From: Myroides marinus
GTDB taxonomy: Bacteria; Bacteroidota; Bacteroidia; Flavobacteriales; Flavobacteriaceae
Assembly (NCBI RefSeq): GCF_900109075.1
Contig: NZ_FNYS01000020.1
Location: 1-54,122 of the forward strand
Direction: 5' to 3'
Length of the DNA: 54,122 nucleotides
This document shows positions 17,045 to 26,883 of the stretch, piece by piece. The position numbers and the translations under genes were made by a program. The notes beneath the pieces were generated by a model. It was given only the letters and a program-made list of their open reading frames with translations, searched no databases and was not told the origin of the DNA. Each line of letters begins with the position of its first letter. Within the stretch, counting starts at the first letter, position 1.

Positions 17045-17872
17045 ATGGCAAGAGAGAACATATACCAACCTTTCGAAGTATTCTATGAACGTGTTGATTG
17101 CTGTCCGTTACAGAATAGGTTATTTAACTTCTTTGAGTTTGTTTTTGTTATCTCAGGAGAAGGATATCATATCGTAAACGAAAGTAAGAACAGTTTAAAA
17201 GAAGGTGATCTTTATCTTATTACACCTGAGGACACTCACTCTTTTGACCTTACTTCTTTATCAGAGTTCTTAGTTATTAGAATAAATACAGAATATATCA
17301 ATCAGTACAATGGTATTAATCATTTAGAAAGTGTACTGTACTACGCCTCTCATTTAGCTACTTCTATTATAACGGATTCAGAAGATAAAGAGTTAGTAAA
17401 ACAATTAGCACTGTGTCTAGTTCAAACAACTCAACATCCTAAAACATATAATTGTGATTTACAACGACAGTACATTAATGCTATGATGATTATTGCTACG
17501 CGTAATTTAACTAGTTATACACCTCAACAATTAGAATCAAAAGATGAGCGTATCCTAGAGATTGTTGCTTATATCCAACAGAATATTTACAATCTAAAAC
17601 AACTAACCGCCCAAGTAATAGGTGACAGATTTGGATTAGCACCGTCTTATATCGGTTCTTATTTCTTTAATCAATGCGGCGAGACAATGCAACAGTATAT
17701 TACATCATATAGATTAAAGCTTTTAAAGCACCGATTATTATTCAGCGATTACAGAATAGGAGAAATAGCCCAAGAGTTCTATTTTACAGATGAAAGCCAT
17801 GCTAATAAGTTTTTTAAAAAGCACGAAGGGTTAAGTATGTCTGCATTTAGAAAAGCTCAACGCAAATTATAG
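17045..17872 (+). CDS. AraC-family transcriptional regulator
   Basis: The 275 residues form an N-terminal cupin-like sensor (about 25-90, with EFVFVISGEGYHIVNESKNSL and GDLYLITPEDTHSF, a typical AraC beta-barrel) and a C-terminal double helix-turn-helix (about 170-272). The second recognition region reads IGEIAQEFYFTDESHANKFFKKHEG, the classical AraC signature in which the FxDxSxxxxxFKxxxG pattern is kept. It starts at an ATG 79 bases from the divergent MDR enzyme gene, so autoregulation plus control of that enzyme is the simplest model. The ligand is unknown. Confidence 0.9.
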   Translation: MARENIYQPFEVFYERVDCCPLQNRLFNFFEFVFVISGEGYHIVNESKNSLKEGDLYLITPEDTHSFDLTSLSEFLVIRINTEYINQYNGINHLESVLYYASHLATSIITDSEDKELVKQLALCLVQTTQHPKTYNCDLQRQYINAMMIIATRNLTSYTPQQLESKDERILEIVAYIQQNIYNLKQLTAQVIGDRFGLAPSYIGSYFFNQCGETMQQYITSYRLKLLKHRLLFSDYRIGEIAQEFYFTDESHANKFFKKHEGLSMSAFRKAQRKL

Positions 17873-17996
17873 CTTACTTTATATCAAAAATAGTTGTACT
17901 TTCATTCTTTATACCAACAATCAATTTTATAGAGTATTAACAAACACACCATATTACTCTTCAAATGATTACGTTTTATTACAAGTAAAAGAAACT

Positions 17997-18608
17997 ATGA
18001 AAAACAAAACAAACTGGCAACGTATAGGTATCTTAACCAGTACAGTACTATTCCTTATAGTAGCAATTACGTTTGAAATTTTTGAACTATCATCTCTACC
18101 TGCCCAATTCTTTGGTACTTTATTAGGGGTAGTTATTACAGCTATTATCACTGTATTATTACTACAAGGGCAAACCAAAAGTGAAGAATCTAGAGAACGT
18201 CACTTACTCGTGTTTGAAAAGAAACAAGAAGTATTCTTTCAATTTTTAACTCAGTTAAATACGATCTTACAACGTGAATCTCTAAGTCCACATCTAGCTA
18301 CAAGCAAAAAGTTAGAGAAAGAAGTAAATAACTTACACGACCTTATCTTTGAGTTCGGGTTTCTTCAAATGCATACCTCAGCAGAGACATTTGATAAAAT
18401 ACTAACTCACGTAGGAAACCTAATGACAGAGAGTACTCAAATAAAAGTAGCAGAAAATCAATCAGTAGAAAGAGTAGAAAAGTATTACTTAACTCTAACT
18501 ACAGACTTCTTCGCTATCGTATCACTACTTAAACACGAACTATACAACGAGTTCTCGCCACATATAGATAAAGCGAAACTAGATAGAATTATAAAACTAT
18601 CTTTCTAA
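17997..18608 (+). CDS. Small membrane protein of unknown function
   Basis: The 203 residues have two N-terminal transmembrane helices (about 9-31, IGILTSTVLFLIVAITFEIF, and 39-57, FGTLLGVVITAIITVLLL). A basic-acidic cytoplasmic helical region of about 140 residues follows, with coiled-coil character (EESRERHLLVFEKKQEVFFQF). The middle part is rich in L, E and H and has no cysteine. I recognise no domain. It is flanked upstream by 124 bases of AT-rich spacer after the AraC gene and downstream by a strong terminator shared with metE, so it is probably transcribed alone or by read-through from the regulator. Confidence 0.82.
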   Translation: MKNKTNWQRIGILTSTVLFLIVAITFEIFELSSLPAQFFGTLLGVVITAIITVLLLQGQTKSEESRERHLLVFEKKQEVFFQFLTQLNTILQRESLSPHLATSKKLEKEVNNLHDLIFEFGFLQMHTSAETFDKILTHVGNLMTESTQIKVAENQSVERVEKYYLTLTTDFFAIVSLLKHELYNEFSPHIDKAKLDRIIKLSF

Positions 18609-18610
18609 AA

Positions 18611-18651
18611 AAAAGTCAAGGGCTGTCTCAAAAAGACAGCCCTTGACTTTT
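18611..18651. terminator. Shared bidirectional terminator
   Basis: An 18-bp perfect stem (core GTCAAGGGCTGTCT / AGACAGCCCTTGAC) with a five-base loop, between the convergent ends of the membrane-protein gene and metE. This is the strongest hairpin in the window. Confidence 0.95.
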
Positions 18652-18663
18652 TATATTAATAAA

Positions 18664-20973
18664 TTACACGACCTCTATTAAACTTTCCTTTCTTAATTCT
18701 TTAGCTACATTAACCATCGCTATAAGTGCTTTTTCAGTTTCCTCCCAATGACGTGTTTTTAAACCACAGTCAGGGTTTATCCATAATTGCTTATTAGGTA
18801 TATAACATTCAGCTTTCTTTATTAAATGTAACATTTCTTCTTCTGTTGGTACTCGAGGTGAATGTATATCATACACTCCTGGTCCTATTTCATTAGGGTA
18901 CTTAAACTCAGCAAAAGCATCTAGCAACTCCATTTGTGAACGTGAACACTCTATGGTAATCACATCTGCATCCATAGCTGCTATATGTTCTATGATATCA
19001 TTAAATTCTGAATAACACATATGAGTATGTATTTGTGTCTCATTTTTAACACCTGAAGCTGATATTCTAAATGCACGAACAGCCCACTCTAAATAACTAT
19101 CCCACTCAACTTTACGCAAAGGTAATCCTTCTCTTATCGCAGGTTCATCTATCTGTATAACTTGGATATTCTCTTTTTCTAAATCTAATACTTCATCTCT
19201 AATAGCTAAAGCAATTTGAGTACAAGTCTCTGATCGAGGAATATCATTTCTCACAAATGACCATTGAAGGATAGTTACTGGACCAGTTAGCATTCCTTTT
19301 ACCTGTTTATCGGTTAACGATTGTGCATAAGAAGACCAAAAAACAGTCAAAGGTTGACTTCTATACACGTCGCCATAGATAACAGGAGGTTTCACACATC
19401 TACTACCATAACTCTGTACCCAACCATTTTGAGTAAAAGTGAACCCTTCTAATTGTTCACCAAAGTACTCTACCATGTCATTTCTTTCAAACTCTCCATG
19501 TACTAATACATCTAATCCTATTTCTTCTTGCCATTTAATTGCTCTCGCTGTTTCTTCTTTTAATAAATCTTCATATTCTTGAGCAGTTAATTCTCCCTTT
19601 TTAAATTTAGCACGCCATTGTCTTACCTCTGTAGTCTGTGGAAAAGATCCAATTGTAGTGGTTGGAAACAATGGTAATTCTAATGCTGCGTGTTGCAACG
19701 GTTGACGAACAGAAAAAGGAGCTAGTCTATTTGCATCAGCTTCTGTTATTTTATTTACTCTCTGTTTTACAGCCTCATTATGGATTAATTTAGATACTCT
19801 CTTATTATTATGTGCTTTAATATTAGCCTGATAAGAAACAGTTTTTTCTCTATCTACATTTACTGATAACTTAGCTAACTCTGAGACTTCATTAATTTTT
19901 TGTTTTGCAAAAGCTAACCATTGTTTAATCTCATCAGATAATTTAGTTTCTCCATCTAAATCAAAAGGTGAATGTAATAATGAACAAGAAGTAGATATCC
20001 ATATTTTTTCTTTCCCTCTTTTAGCTATAGCTTGATCGATTAAAGCAAGGGACTTTTGATAATCATTTTTCCAAATATTACGACCATCTACTATTCCTAA
20101 AGATAGCTTTAAATAACTAGAAGCCTCATCCAGTATTTTTTCTAATGCATTTTCTCCACGCACTAAGTCAATATGCAGTACCTCTATAGGTAAACTAACA
20201 GCCAAAGAAGTATTATCCCCTAATTCTCCAAAATAAGTAGCTAGAATTATTTTAAGGTTAGGAAACAAAGATTGGATGTGTTTATAGAAAAACTCTATCG
20301 TTTGCTTTTGTTCTACAGTCAAATCTAATACTAAGAATGGTTCATCTATTTGAATGTATTCTGCCCCTTCAGAAGTTAATTGCTTAATTACTTCAATATA
20401 TATCGGAAGCAAATTATCTACTAAACTCAATACATTAAAACTATCTTCTTTTACTTTTCCCAATAATAAATAAGACACTAATCCTAAAATTACTGGTTTA
20501 GTTTTTATACCTAATTTCTTAGCCTCTTTATACTCTTCTACTACTTTTAAGGAAGTTAACTCAAATGTCTGCCCTTTATAAAACTCAGGAACAATATAAT
20601 GATAGTTAGTATCAAACCATTTGGTCATTTCCATAGCCGTAATATCATATCCATCTTTTTGATATCCTCTTGCCATGGCAAAGTATAAATCCAATAAAGA
20701 CAATCCTTCATTTGTTCGTAAAGGTTGGTATCTTTTTGGAATAGCACCTAATGTTAAACTCCAATCTAAAACCTGATCATAAAAAGAAAAATCATTAGAG
20801 GGAATCAGTGAAATACCTTCATTTTTTTGTATCTGCCAATTTTGATAACGAATAGTTTCTGCTACCAATTCTAACTCTTCTTTTTTGATTTTTCCAGCCC
20901 AATACTGTTCATTTGCTTTTTTAAGCTCTCTTTGGCTACCTATACGCGGATAACCCAATACCTGTGTTTGCAT
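18664..20973 (-). CDS. metE: Cobalamin-independent methionine synthase (MetE)
   Basis: Transfers the methyl group of 5-methyltetrahydropteroyl-triglutamate to homocysteine without B12. The 769 residues match full-length MetE: MQTQVLGYPRIGSQRELKKA at the start, a duplicated barrel, and the C-terminal zinc site. That site is formed by HTHMC (about 644-648), an E in ITIECSRS and the C in NPDCGLKTRHWEE (about 733). The cobalamin riboswitch in its leader indicates shut-off by B12. It has a strong promoter before the riboswitch and an excellent terminator after it, so it is a single-gene unit. Confidence 0.97.
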   Translation of the reverse strand: MQTQVLGYPRIGSQRELKKANEQYWAGKIKKEELELVAETIRYQNWQIQKNEGISLIPSNDFSFYDQVLDWSLTLGAIPKRYQPLRTNEGLSLLDLYFAMARGYQKDGYDITAMEMTKWFDTNYHYIVPEFYKGQTFELTSLKVVEEYKEAKKLGIKTKPVILGLVSYLLLGKVKEDSFNVLSLVDNLLPIYIEVIKQLTSEGAEYIQIDEPFLVLDLTVEQKQTIEFFYKHIQSLFPNLKIILATYFGELGDNTSLAVSLPIEVLHIDLVRGENALEKILDEASSYLKLSLGIVDGRNIWKNDYQKSLALIDQAIAKRGKEKIWISTSCSLLHSPFDLDGETKLSDEIKQWLAFAKQKINEVSELAKLSVNVDREKTVSYQANIKAHNNKRVSKLIHNEAVKQRVNKITEADANRLAPFSVRQPLQHAALELPLFPTTTIGSFPQTTEVRQWRAKFKKGELTAQEYEDLLKEETARAIKWQEEIGLDVLVHGEFERNDMVEYFGEQLEGFTFTQNGWVQSYGSRCVKPPVIYGDVYRSQPLTVFWSSYAQSLTDKQVKGMLTGPVTILQWSFVRNDIPRSETCTQIALAIRDEVLDLEKENIQVIQIDEPAIREGLPLRKVEWDSYLEWAVRAFRISASGVKNETQIHTHMCYSEFNDIIEHIAAMDADVITIECSRSQMELLDAFAEFKYPNEIGPGVYDIHSPRVPTEEEMLHLIKKAECYIPNKQLWINPDCGLKTRHWEETEKALIAMVNVAKELRKESLIEVV

Positions 20974-21162
20974 TTTTCAAAACTTTTTAAATGGTTAATC
21001 AATAATCTAAAAAGGTCTTTTTCTCCGTTTATGCAATAGCTAAGTATAAGGATTAGGTGAGATATATCAATGACGAGGTAGTGTCATTTCTATACAATAG
21101 AAACAACTTCCAAATAATATCAAACCTGACCATAGCTCTATACCGCGAAAGCATTGTCAATT

Positions 21163-21329
21163 CAAAAATGGCAGGTCTCCTGACTTGTAACTATTTTAAT
21201 CGCCCTTCCCAATTTTATATCAGTGAGCATAATTTGACTAAAACATTATATATTACTTACAGTTGCGCGACAGTTCGTGATTCTCACACGATTCCCTTTT
21301 AATCTACAATTAAGTAGAACCTATTTTTG
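21163..21329 (-). promoter_or_regulatory. Cobalamin riboswitch in the metE leader
   Basis: On the minus strand the sequence contains the conserved pieces of the B12 aptamer in order: AAAAGGGAATC, the GAATCACGAACTGTCGCGCAA region with the CGCAACTGTAAG core, and the B12 box AGTCAGGAGACCTGCC (21171-21186). CAAAAAT and ATTTTTG (21323-21329 and 21163-21169) pair to close the stem. It lies about 190 bases before the metE start. A stretch CAGGTTTG (21121-21128) could pair with AGACCTG of the B12 box as an alternative structure; that part is inference. The remaining stretch 20974-21162 is leader, and no other gene was seen in 20974-21502. Confidence 0.92.
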
Positions 21330-21369
21330 CTTGATGAAGTATTTTAAGAACAATTCATTTATTTCTAAC

Positions 21370-21400
21370 CAAAGATATATATGCAGAATATAACAACAAA
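21370..21400 (-). promoter_or_regulatory. Promoter of the riboswitch-metE transcript
   Basis: Minus-strand TATCTTTG (21370-21377) and TTTG (21397-21400) with a 19-base spacer, about 40 bases before the aptamer. Transcription would start near 21363. Confidence 0.72.
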
Positions 21401-21502
21401 CATAAAGTACTTATTAAGAATATTTAACCATACAATTATTAATAAATAGAATATATATCTTTTATAAGTATATTTAATGCCTCTAAACAAAATATTATTC
21501 TA

Positions 21503-21964
21503 ATGCACAACATAGACGAAATAGATTTAAAACTCCTAAGAATACTTAGTGAGAACTCTAATCTAACTACAAAAGAGATTGCACAGAAGGTAAACTTATC
21601 TCCTACACCTGTTTTTGAACGTATAAAGCGATTGGAAAAAGAAGGTTTTATAAAAAAGTATGTTGCCTTAATAGATGCAGAAAAACTAAACAAAGGGTTT
21701 ATCGTTTTCTGTAATATTAAACTAAAGCAACACGAACGCTTTATAAACAACAAATTTGTTGATGATATCATGTTAATAGATGAAGTAATAGAGTGCTATA
21801 ATATATCTGGCGATTATGATTTCTTATTAAAGGTATCTGCTAATGATATGAAACATTATCAGGATTTTGTCTTTAATAAACTAGCTATGGTAGATAGTAT
21901 TGGAAGTACACATAGTTCATTTGTGATGAGAGAAATTAAGAATGCTCACAATGTCTCATTTTAA
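21503..21964 (+). CDS. Lrp/AsnC-family transcriptional regulator
   Basis: A 153-residue feast-or-famine regulator. The N-terminal helix-turn-helix (about 5-55) reads DEIDLKLLRILSENSNLTTK and SPTPVFERIKRLEKEGFIKKY, with the usual (D/E)xxDxKILxxLxxxxR/N start. The C-terminal RAM domain (about 65-145, with YNISGDYDFLLKVSANDMKHY) binds amino acids and forms the oligomer. It stands alone between the metE leader and the efflux operon. The genes it controls are not evident from the window. Confidence 0.94.
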   Translation: MHNIDEIDLKLLRILSENSNLTTKEIAQKVNLSPTPVFERIKRLEKEGFIKKYVALIDAEKLNKGFIVFCNIKLKQHERFINNKFVDDIMLIDEVIECYNISGDYDFLLKVSANDMKHYQDFVFNKLAMVDSIGSTHSSFVMREIKNAHNVSF

Positions 21965-21969
21965 ATAAA

Positions 21970-21997
21970 GAAGCCACCCCAGGAAAAGGGTGGCTTC
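21970..21997 (-). terminator. Terminator between lrp-like gene and efflux operon
   Basis: GAAGCCACCC (21970-21979) pairs with GGGTGGCTTC (21988-21997). The minus-strand tail (TTTATTT) is the U-rich one, so it may chiefly end the efflux operon, but it also lies directly after the Lrp stop codon. In 22004-22250 I see only AT-rich spacer. Confidence 0.7.
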
Positions 21998-22250
21998 AAA
22001 TTAAAAAGTAGTAAAAAAATCGAAAGGTAGTTAGATTACCTCATTAACCATCAACCTACTAACACTCTACTTACTACACATAGGTATGGGTGTAGCAACA
22101 ACTTCAAATTAGCAAAACAATCATTGTTTAAAAAGTAAAGTCTTAGTACATAGATTGATAGTTAGCAATGTCAAATGCTTAATAAAGAGGATTAATGAAC
22201 AAACCTCAACATTATAGTCATCTGATTAGCTAATATATAAATGGAAAAAA

Positions 22251-23642
22251 TTATTCTCTCCAACCTCCACCTAATGCTTTATATAGCTTAATGATTGACT
22301 GCCATTCTAAAAGCTTGTCATTCGCCTGAGCTAATTGTGCATATAAGTGCGCTTGTTCTGATGTTAATACATCTGTATAATTAGTAGAAGAGTGATATAC
22401 TAACAGTTTCTTGGTATAATCAACAGCTAAAGCTAACTTCTCTACTTGTTGTTCTCTTTTAGTTAACTGTTCTGCAGCCATTTCATAAGCATATAGTGCA
22501 TCAGATACCTCTTGTCCTGCTACTAACATTGCTTTTTGGAAATTATAAGCCTTCTCTTGATAACTTGCTTTAGCTACTTCTAACCTTGTCTTGTTTAATC
22601 TTTTATTAAACACTGGCTGTAATAATCCTCCAGCTATATTAGCAAACAATCCTGTAGAAGTAAACCAATCTTTAAACTCATAACTTGAGAATCCCGCTCC
22701 TCCTGTAATAGTCAGTGAAGGATAGAACGCCCTTTTAGCAACATTCACATCCTCAAAGTAAGCAGCTAACTGAAACTCTGCTGCCATCACATCAGGTCTA
22801 TTCTTTAATAAATGAGCTGGTATCCCTATAGTAGGATCTACAGGTAATACTTGCCCTGTTAGGCTATTTCTTTCTATTGTACCTACTGTTTTCCCCAGTA
22901 AAATACTTAATGCATTCTCTACTTCTCTAATTTGGCGTTTCACCCCTGGTAGAGTAGCTTCTGCATCATAGTAGTTAGCCTCACTCTGTACCACAGCGGC
23001 TCCTGTCACTACATTAGACTCCTTTAGCTTTTGCATAGTAGTTACATCTACTTTTCTATTCGCTATGGTCTTTTCGATAATCTCTTGTTGTTGATCTAAA
23101 GCTAACAACTGATAATAATACTCAGCTATCTGTGCTACTATCTGTGTTTGTACAGCTTTTTGTCCAGCCTCAGATTGTAGTAATCTATAATAGGCTGCAC
23201 GCTTACTACTGGCTAATTTCCCCCAGATATCTATTTCCCAAGAAGTATTCGCAAACACATCATATTGAGTAGCATTCTTCACAAAACCAAAACCCTGTGG
23301 GTAAGATAATCTCGATCTCTTCACACCTCCTCCTATATTTAAGTCTGGTAAGAATGCTGCCTTAGACTGTTTTAGCATAGACTCAGCTATATGCAGACGC
23401 TCTATCCCCATCTTTAAGTCTAAGTTATTCTCTATACCCTCAGAGATAAGATTTTGCAATTGTTCATCTTTAAACAGAGATTGCCAAGGCATCATACCGA
23501 TACTCAAGGTATCCCCTTCTTTAGTATCTCGATATAACTCCTGTGAAGCTATATCTAAGTGGTGATAGTCTTTAGTAGGTTGACATGAGGCCAACATCCC
23601 TATCGCTAATACACCTATATATATATTATATGTCCATTTCAT
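22251..23642 (-). CDS. Outer-membrane efflux lipoprotein (OprM/NodT, TolC family)
   Basis: Outer-membrane channel of a tripartite RND pump. The 463 residues start with a lipoprotein signal (MKWTYNIYIGVLAIGMLASC, Cys20). They show the internally duplicated TolC fold, with helical hairpins such as LQNLISEGIENNLDLKMGIE and RLNKTRLEVAKASYQEKAYN. The NodT segments IPAHLLKNRPDVMAAEFQLAA and GGLLQPVFNKR are present. It is the third gene of the pump operon, 94 bases after the RND transporter gene. The substrate is unknown; relatives export antibiotics, dyes and detergents. Confidence 0.93.
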   Translation of the reverse strand: MKWTYNIYIGVLAIGMLASCQPTKDYHHLDIASQELYRDTKEGDTLSIGMMPWQSLFKDEQLQNLISEGIENNLDLKMGIERLHIAESMLKQSKAAFLPDLNIGGGVKRSRLSYPQGFGFVKNATQYDVFANTSWEIDIWGKLASSKRAAYYRLLQSEAGQKAVQTQIVAQIAEYYYQLLALDQQQEIIEKTIANRKVDVTTMQKLKESNVVTGAAVVQSEANYYDAEATLPGVKRQIREVENALSILLGKTVGTIERNSLTGQVLPVDPTIGIPAHLLKNRPDVMAAEFQLAAYFEDVNVAKRAFYPSLTITGGAGFSSYEFKDWFTSTGLFANIAGGLLQPVFNKRLNKTRLEVAKASYQEKAYNFQKAMLVAGQEVSDALYAYEMAAEQLTKREQQVEKLALAVDYTKKLLVYHSSTNYTDVLTSEQAHLYAQLAQANDKLLEWQSIIKLYKALGGGWRE

Positions 23643-23736
23643 TGTTGTTCTGATTTATCGCATTGATCCACAATGCGTTTTTGTAAGGTGTAGACAACAT
23701 CTCTGTATATCTACACCTCAACCTTATCACTAAAAC

Positions 23737-26700
23737 TTATTCTTCTTCCTCGATAACTGGTGCTCCTGTGAACTTCTCTTGTATAGACTGGAATAGGATA
23801 AATAATGAAGGTATCACTAACACTCCTATCAATGTTCCAATCAACATCCCTCCTACAGCAGCTGTACCGATCGATTTATTACTCAATGCACCTGCACCTG
23901 TAGCCATCATCAATGGTAATAATCCAAAGATGAAAGCAAATGAAGTCATCAAGATTGGTCTTAATCGAATACGTGCTCCTTCAATAGCTGCGGCTGATAT
24001 AGACTGTCCTGATTGTCTTCTTTGTAGAGCAAACTCAACGATCAAGATGGCGTTTTTAGCCAATAAACCAATTAACATAATCAAACTGATCTGTAAGAAT
24101 ATATTATTCTCTATACCGAAGATCTTAGCGAATATGAATGCTCCTGCCAATCCAATAGGCAATGAGAACAATACTGCTAATGGCAAAATATAACTCTTAA
24201 ACTGTGCGCTTAATAAGAAGTATACAAACAAGATAGATAGAGCGAAGATTATTGCAGTCTGATTACCACTACCACTCTCTTCTCTTGACAATCCTGAATA
24301 CTCGAATCCGTAACCTTGTGGTAACTTCTGAGCCGCTACTTCCTCTATCGCACGTATAGCGTCTCCTGAGCTATACCCAGCATTAGGGCTACCATTGACA
24401 AAGGCAGAGTTAAACAAGTTAAAACGTGTCAAGAACTCTGGACTATATACTTTTTTCAAGTCAATAAATGCTGTGATAGGAGACATTACCCCTTGTGCAT
24501 TCTTTACATATAATCTATCTATAGCTTCTTTGTTTTCTCTAAAGTTAGGGTCAGCTTGTATCATTACTTTATACTGCTTACCGAATCTATTAAAGTTCGT
24601 CGCATATATTCCCCCTAAGTACCCTTGTAACGTAGTTAATATCTCTGTCACACTTACATTAGCCTCTTTCGCTTTAGCTACATTTACAGATACTTCAAAC
24701 TGTGGGAAGTTTGTATTAAATGATGATGTTGCATACATAATCTCAGGACGCTCATTTAAGGCTCCTAAGAAACCACCTATAACCTCTTCAAACTTCTTAT
24801 AATCTCCACCTGTCTTATCTTGTAATTGTATCTCAAAACCTGAACTGTTACCAAATCCCTGTAATGTAGGTGCTGCAAAAAACACAATATTAGCATCCTT
24901 AATATGTGCTGTCTTAGCAAATAACTGAGCTACTACATTGTGTATGTTTTGCTCTGGATTAGGTCTATCTTTCCAGTGTTTTAACTTGATAAACTCTACC
25001 GCGTACGAACTACCATTACCACTGAAGAAGTCCATCCCTGCTAATCGAGAAGTAAACTTCACCTCTGGAATACTCATCGCAATACTATCGATCTGATTAG
25101 AGATGCGCTCTGTCTCTTCTAATGAAGTAGATGGTGCCAGAATAATGTTACCATAGATAGAAGCACTATCTTCATTCGGTACAAACCCCGTAGGTGTAGT
25201 CTTAGTAAGGAATACAAACAATGCTCCAAATACCACTATACTTCCTAAAGACAACCACTTATTCTTATTTAAGAAACCTAATACACCTACATATCTATTA
25301 GTCATTCTGTCAAAAGAACTATTAAAGGCTGTCTTAAATCTATTGACAAAACCTCTTTTCTCTTCGTGTATTCCAGACTCCGGTTTAAGCATGATTGCAC
25401 ATAAAGCAGGACTTAATGTCAAGGCGTTAATAGCCGAAATCAAGATAGCTACTGCTAAGGTGATACCGAACTCTTTATAGAATACCCCTACTGAACCATT
25501 AATAAACGTCACTGGTACGAATACCGCAGACATCACTAAAGTAATAGAGATAATAGCAGTAGTAAGTTCACTCATGGCGCTTACAGTAGCTTTTTTAGCA
25601 CTCTCAGCTCCTTCATAGAGCTTAGCGTGTACAGCCTCTACTACGATAATAGCATCATCCACTACAATACCGATGGACAGTACTAAAGCAAAAAGAGTCA
25701 ATAAGTTAATAGAAAACCCAAATAAGTTTAAGAAAAAGAACGTACCCACAATAGCTACTGGCACAGCAATAGCTGGAATTAAAGTAGATCGCCAATCTTG
25801 TAAAAACACTAATACAACTATGAACACTAATACAAATGCTTCGATTAAAGTTGCAATCAACTTATCAATAGATGCTAATAAGAAGTCATTCGAGTTAGAA
25901 TATACTTCGAACTTCGCTCCTGCAGGTAAGTCTTTTTCCGCCTCTCTTAATAACTCTTCACACTGTTTAATAATCTCGTGTGCATTGGATCCTGCTGTTT
26001 GGTTTACTGCTATATATGTACCATGTTGTTTATAAGCAGTTAGAGTCATTGCGTAAGAATACGCACCTAAATCTATCTCTGCCACATCACTAAGACGCAA
26101 TATCTTACCTGTACCATTAGATCTAATAATAATATCTCCGAACTCCTCAGGAGTTTCTAATCTTCCTGTATATTTTAAAGCGTACTGAAAACTCTGTTTA
26201 CTGTTTTCTCCTACTTTACCTGGAGCAGCTTCTACGTTTTGTTCTTGTAATGCCTGTACGATATCACTTGGTGTTAATCCATAAGAAGCCATCGCATTTG
26301 GTTTTAACCAGATACGCATACTATACTCACGTCCACCATATATAGAGGCATCTCCTACTCCATTAATACGTTTAATCTTAGGTAATAGATTAATACGAGC
26401 ATAGTTCTCTAAGAACGCTTGGTCATATCTATTACCTTCACTATACATTAAGAAACTAAATATCTCACTACTCAATCTCTTCGTTGTTGTTACCCCTTGT
26501 TTAATAACTTCTTCAGGCAACTGACTCATAGCCTGACTCACTCGGTTTTGCACGTTTACAGCAGCCATATCTGCATCTGCTCCTTGTGTAAACGTAATAG
26601 TAATAACAGCCGAACCGTCATTACTTGCCTTTGAGTTCATATAAGCCATATCTTCTACTCCATTGATCTGTTCTTCTAATGGAATAATCACACTCTTCAT

Positions 26701-26871
26701 TACAGCCTCCGCATTAGCTCCTTGATAATTAGCTGTCACCTGTACTGTAGGTGGTGCTATCTCAGGATACTGCGTAATAGGCAATGAATATAATCCTAAC
26801 AACCCGAGTATAACTATGATAATAGATATCACAGTAGATAACACAGGGTTTTCTATAAATCTTCTAAGCAT
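23737..26871 (-). CDS. RND efflux transporter, AcrB/HAE1 type
   Basis: Inner-membrane proton-driven drug exporter of 1044 residues, full AcrB length. It begins MLRRFIENPVLSTVISIIIV and has twelve helices in two halves with large periplasmic loops. The proton-relay acidic pair is present in SIGIVVDDAIIVVEAV (about 405, helix 4), and the matching basic residue lies in GLLAKNAILIVEFALQRR (helix 10). The segment GLSREESGSGNQ before helix 7 matches the HAE1 group. It starts 12 bases after the adaptor gene. Multidrug export is expected from family, but the real substrate range cannot be read here. Confidence 0.96.
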   Translation of the reverse strand: MLRRFIENPVLSTVISIIIVILGLLGLYSLPITQYPEIAPPTVQVTANYQGANAEAVMKSVIIPLEEQINGVEDMAYMNSKASNDGSAVITITFTQGADADMAAVNVQNRVSQAMSQLPEEVIKQGVTTTKRLSSEIFSFLMYSEGNRYDQAFLENYARINLLPKIKRINGVGDASIYGGREYSMRIWLKPNAMASYGLTPSDIVQALQEQNVEAAPGKVGENSKQSFQYALKYTGRLETPEEFGDIIIRSNGTGKILRLSDVAEIDLGAYSYAMTLTAYKQHGTYIAVNQTAGSNAHEIIKQCEELLREAEKDLPAGAKFEVYSNSNDFLLASIDKLIATLIEAFVLVFIVVLVFLQDWRSTLIPAIAVPVAIVGTFFFLNLFGFSINLLTLFALVLSIGIVVDDAIIVVEAVHAKLYEGAESAKKATVSAMSELTTAIISITLVMSAVFVPVTFINGSVGVFYKEFGITLAVAILISAINALTLSPALCAIMLKPESGIHEEKRGFVNRFKTAFNSSFDRMTNRYVGVLGFLNKNKWLSLGSIVVFGALFVFLTKTTPTGFVPNEDSASIYGNIILAPSTSLEETERISNQIDSIAMSIPEVKFTSRLAGMDFFSGNGSSYAVEFIKLKHWKDRPNPEQNIHNVVAQLFAKTAHIKDANIVFFAAPTLQGFGNSSGFEIQLQDKTGGDYKKFEEVIGGFLGALNERPEIMYATSSFNTNFPQFEVSVNVAKAKEANVSVTEILTTLQGYLGGIYATNFNRFGKQYKVMIQADPNFRENKEAIDRLYVKNAQGVMSPITAFIDLKKVYSPEFLTRFNLFNSAFVNGSPNAGYSSGDAIRAIEEVAAQKLPQGYGFEYSGLSREESGSGNQTAIIFALSILFVYFLLSAQFKSYILPLAVLFSLPIGLAGAFIFAKIFGIENNIFLQISLIMLIGLLAKNAILIVEFALQRRQSGQSISAAAIEGARIRLRPILMTSFAFIFGLLPLMMATGAGALSNKSIGTAAVGGMLIGTLIGVLVIPSLFILFQSIQEKFTGAPVIEEEE

Positions 26872-26883
26872 AATACCTCTCTC

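Noticed and set aside
21057..21302. 81-codon reading frame on the plus strand
   Set aside because: It runs antisense through the cobalamin riboswitch and its leader, has no family resemblance, and the RNA explains the sequence fully.
23768..26035. Several plus-strand frames of 120-141 codons
   Set aside because: Antisense shadows of the RND transporter; no start signal or promoter.
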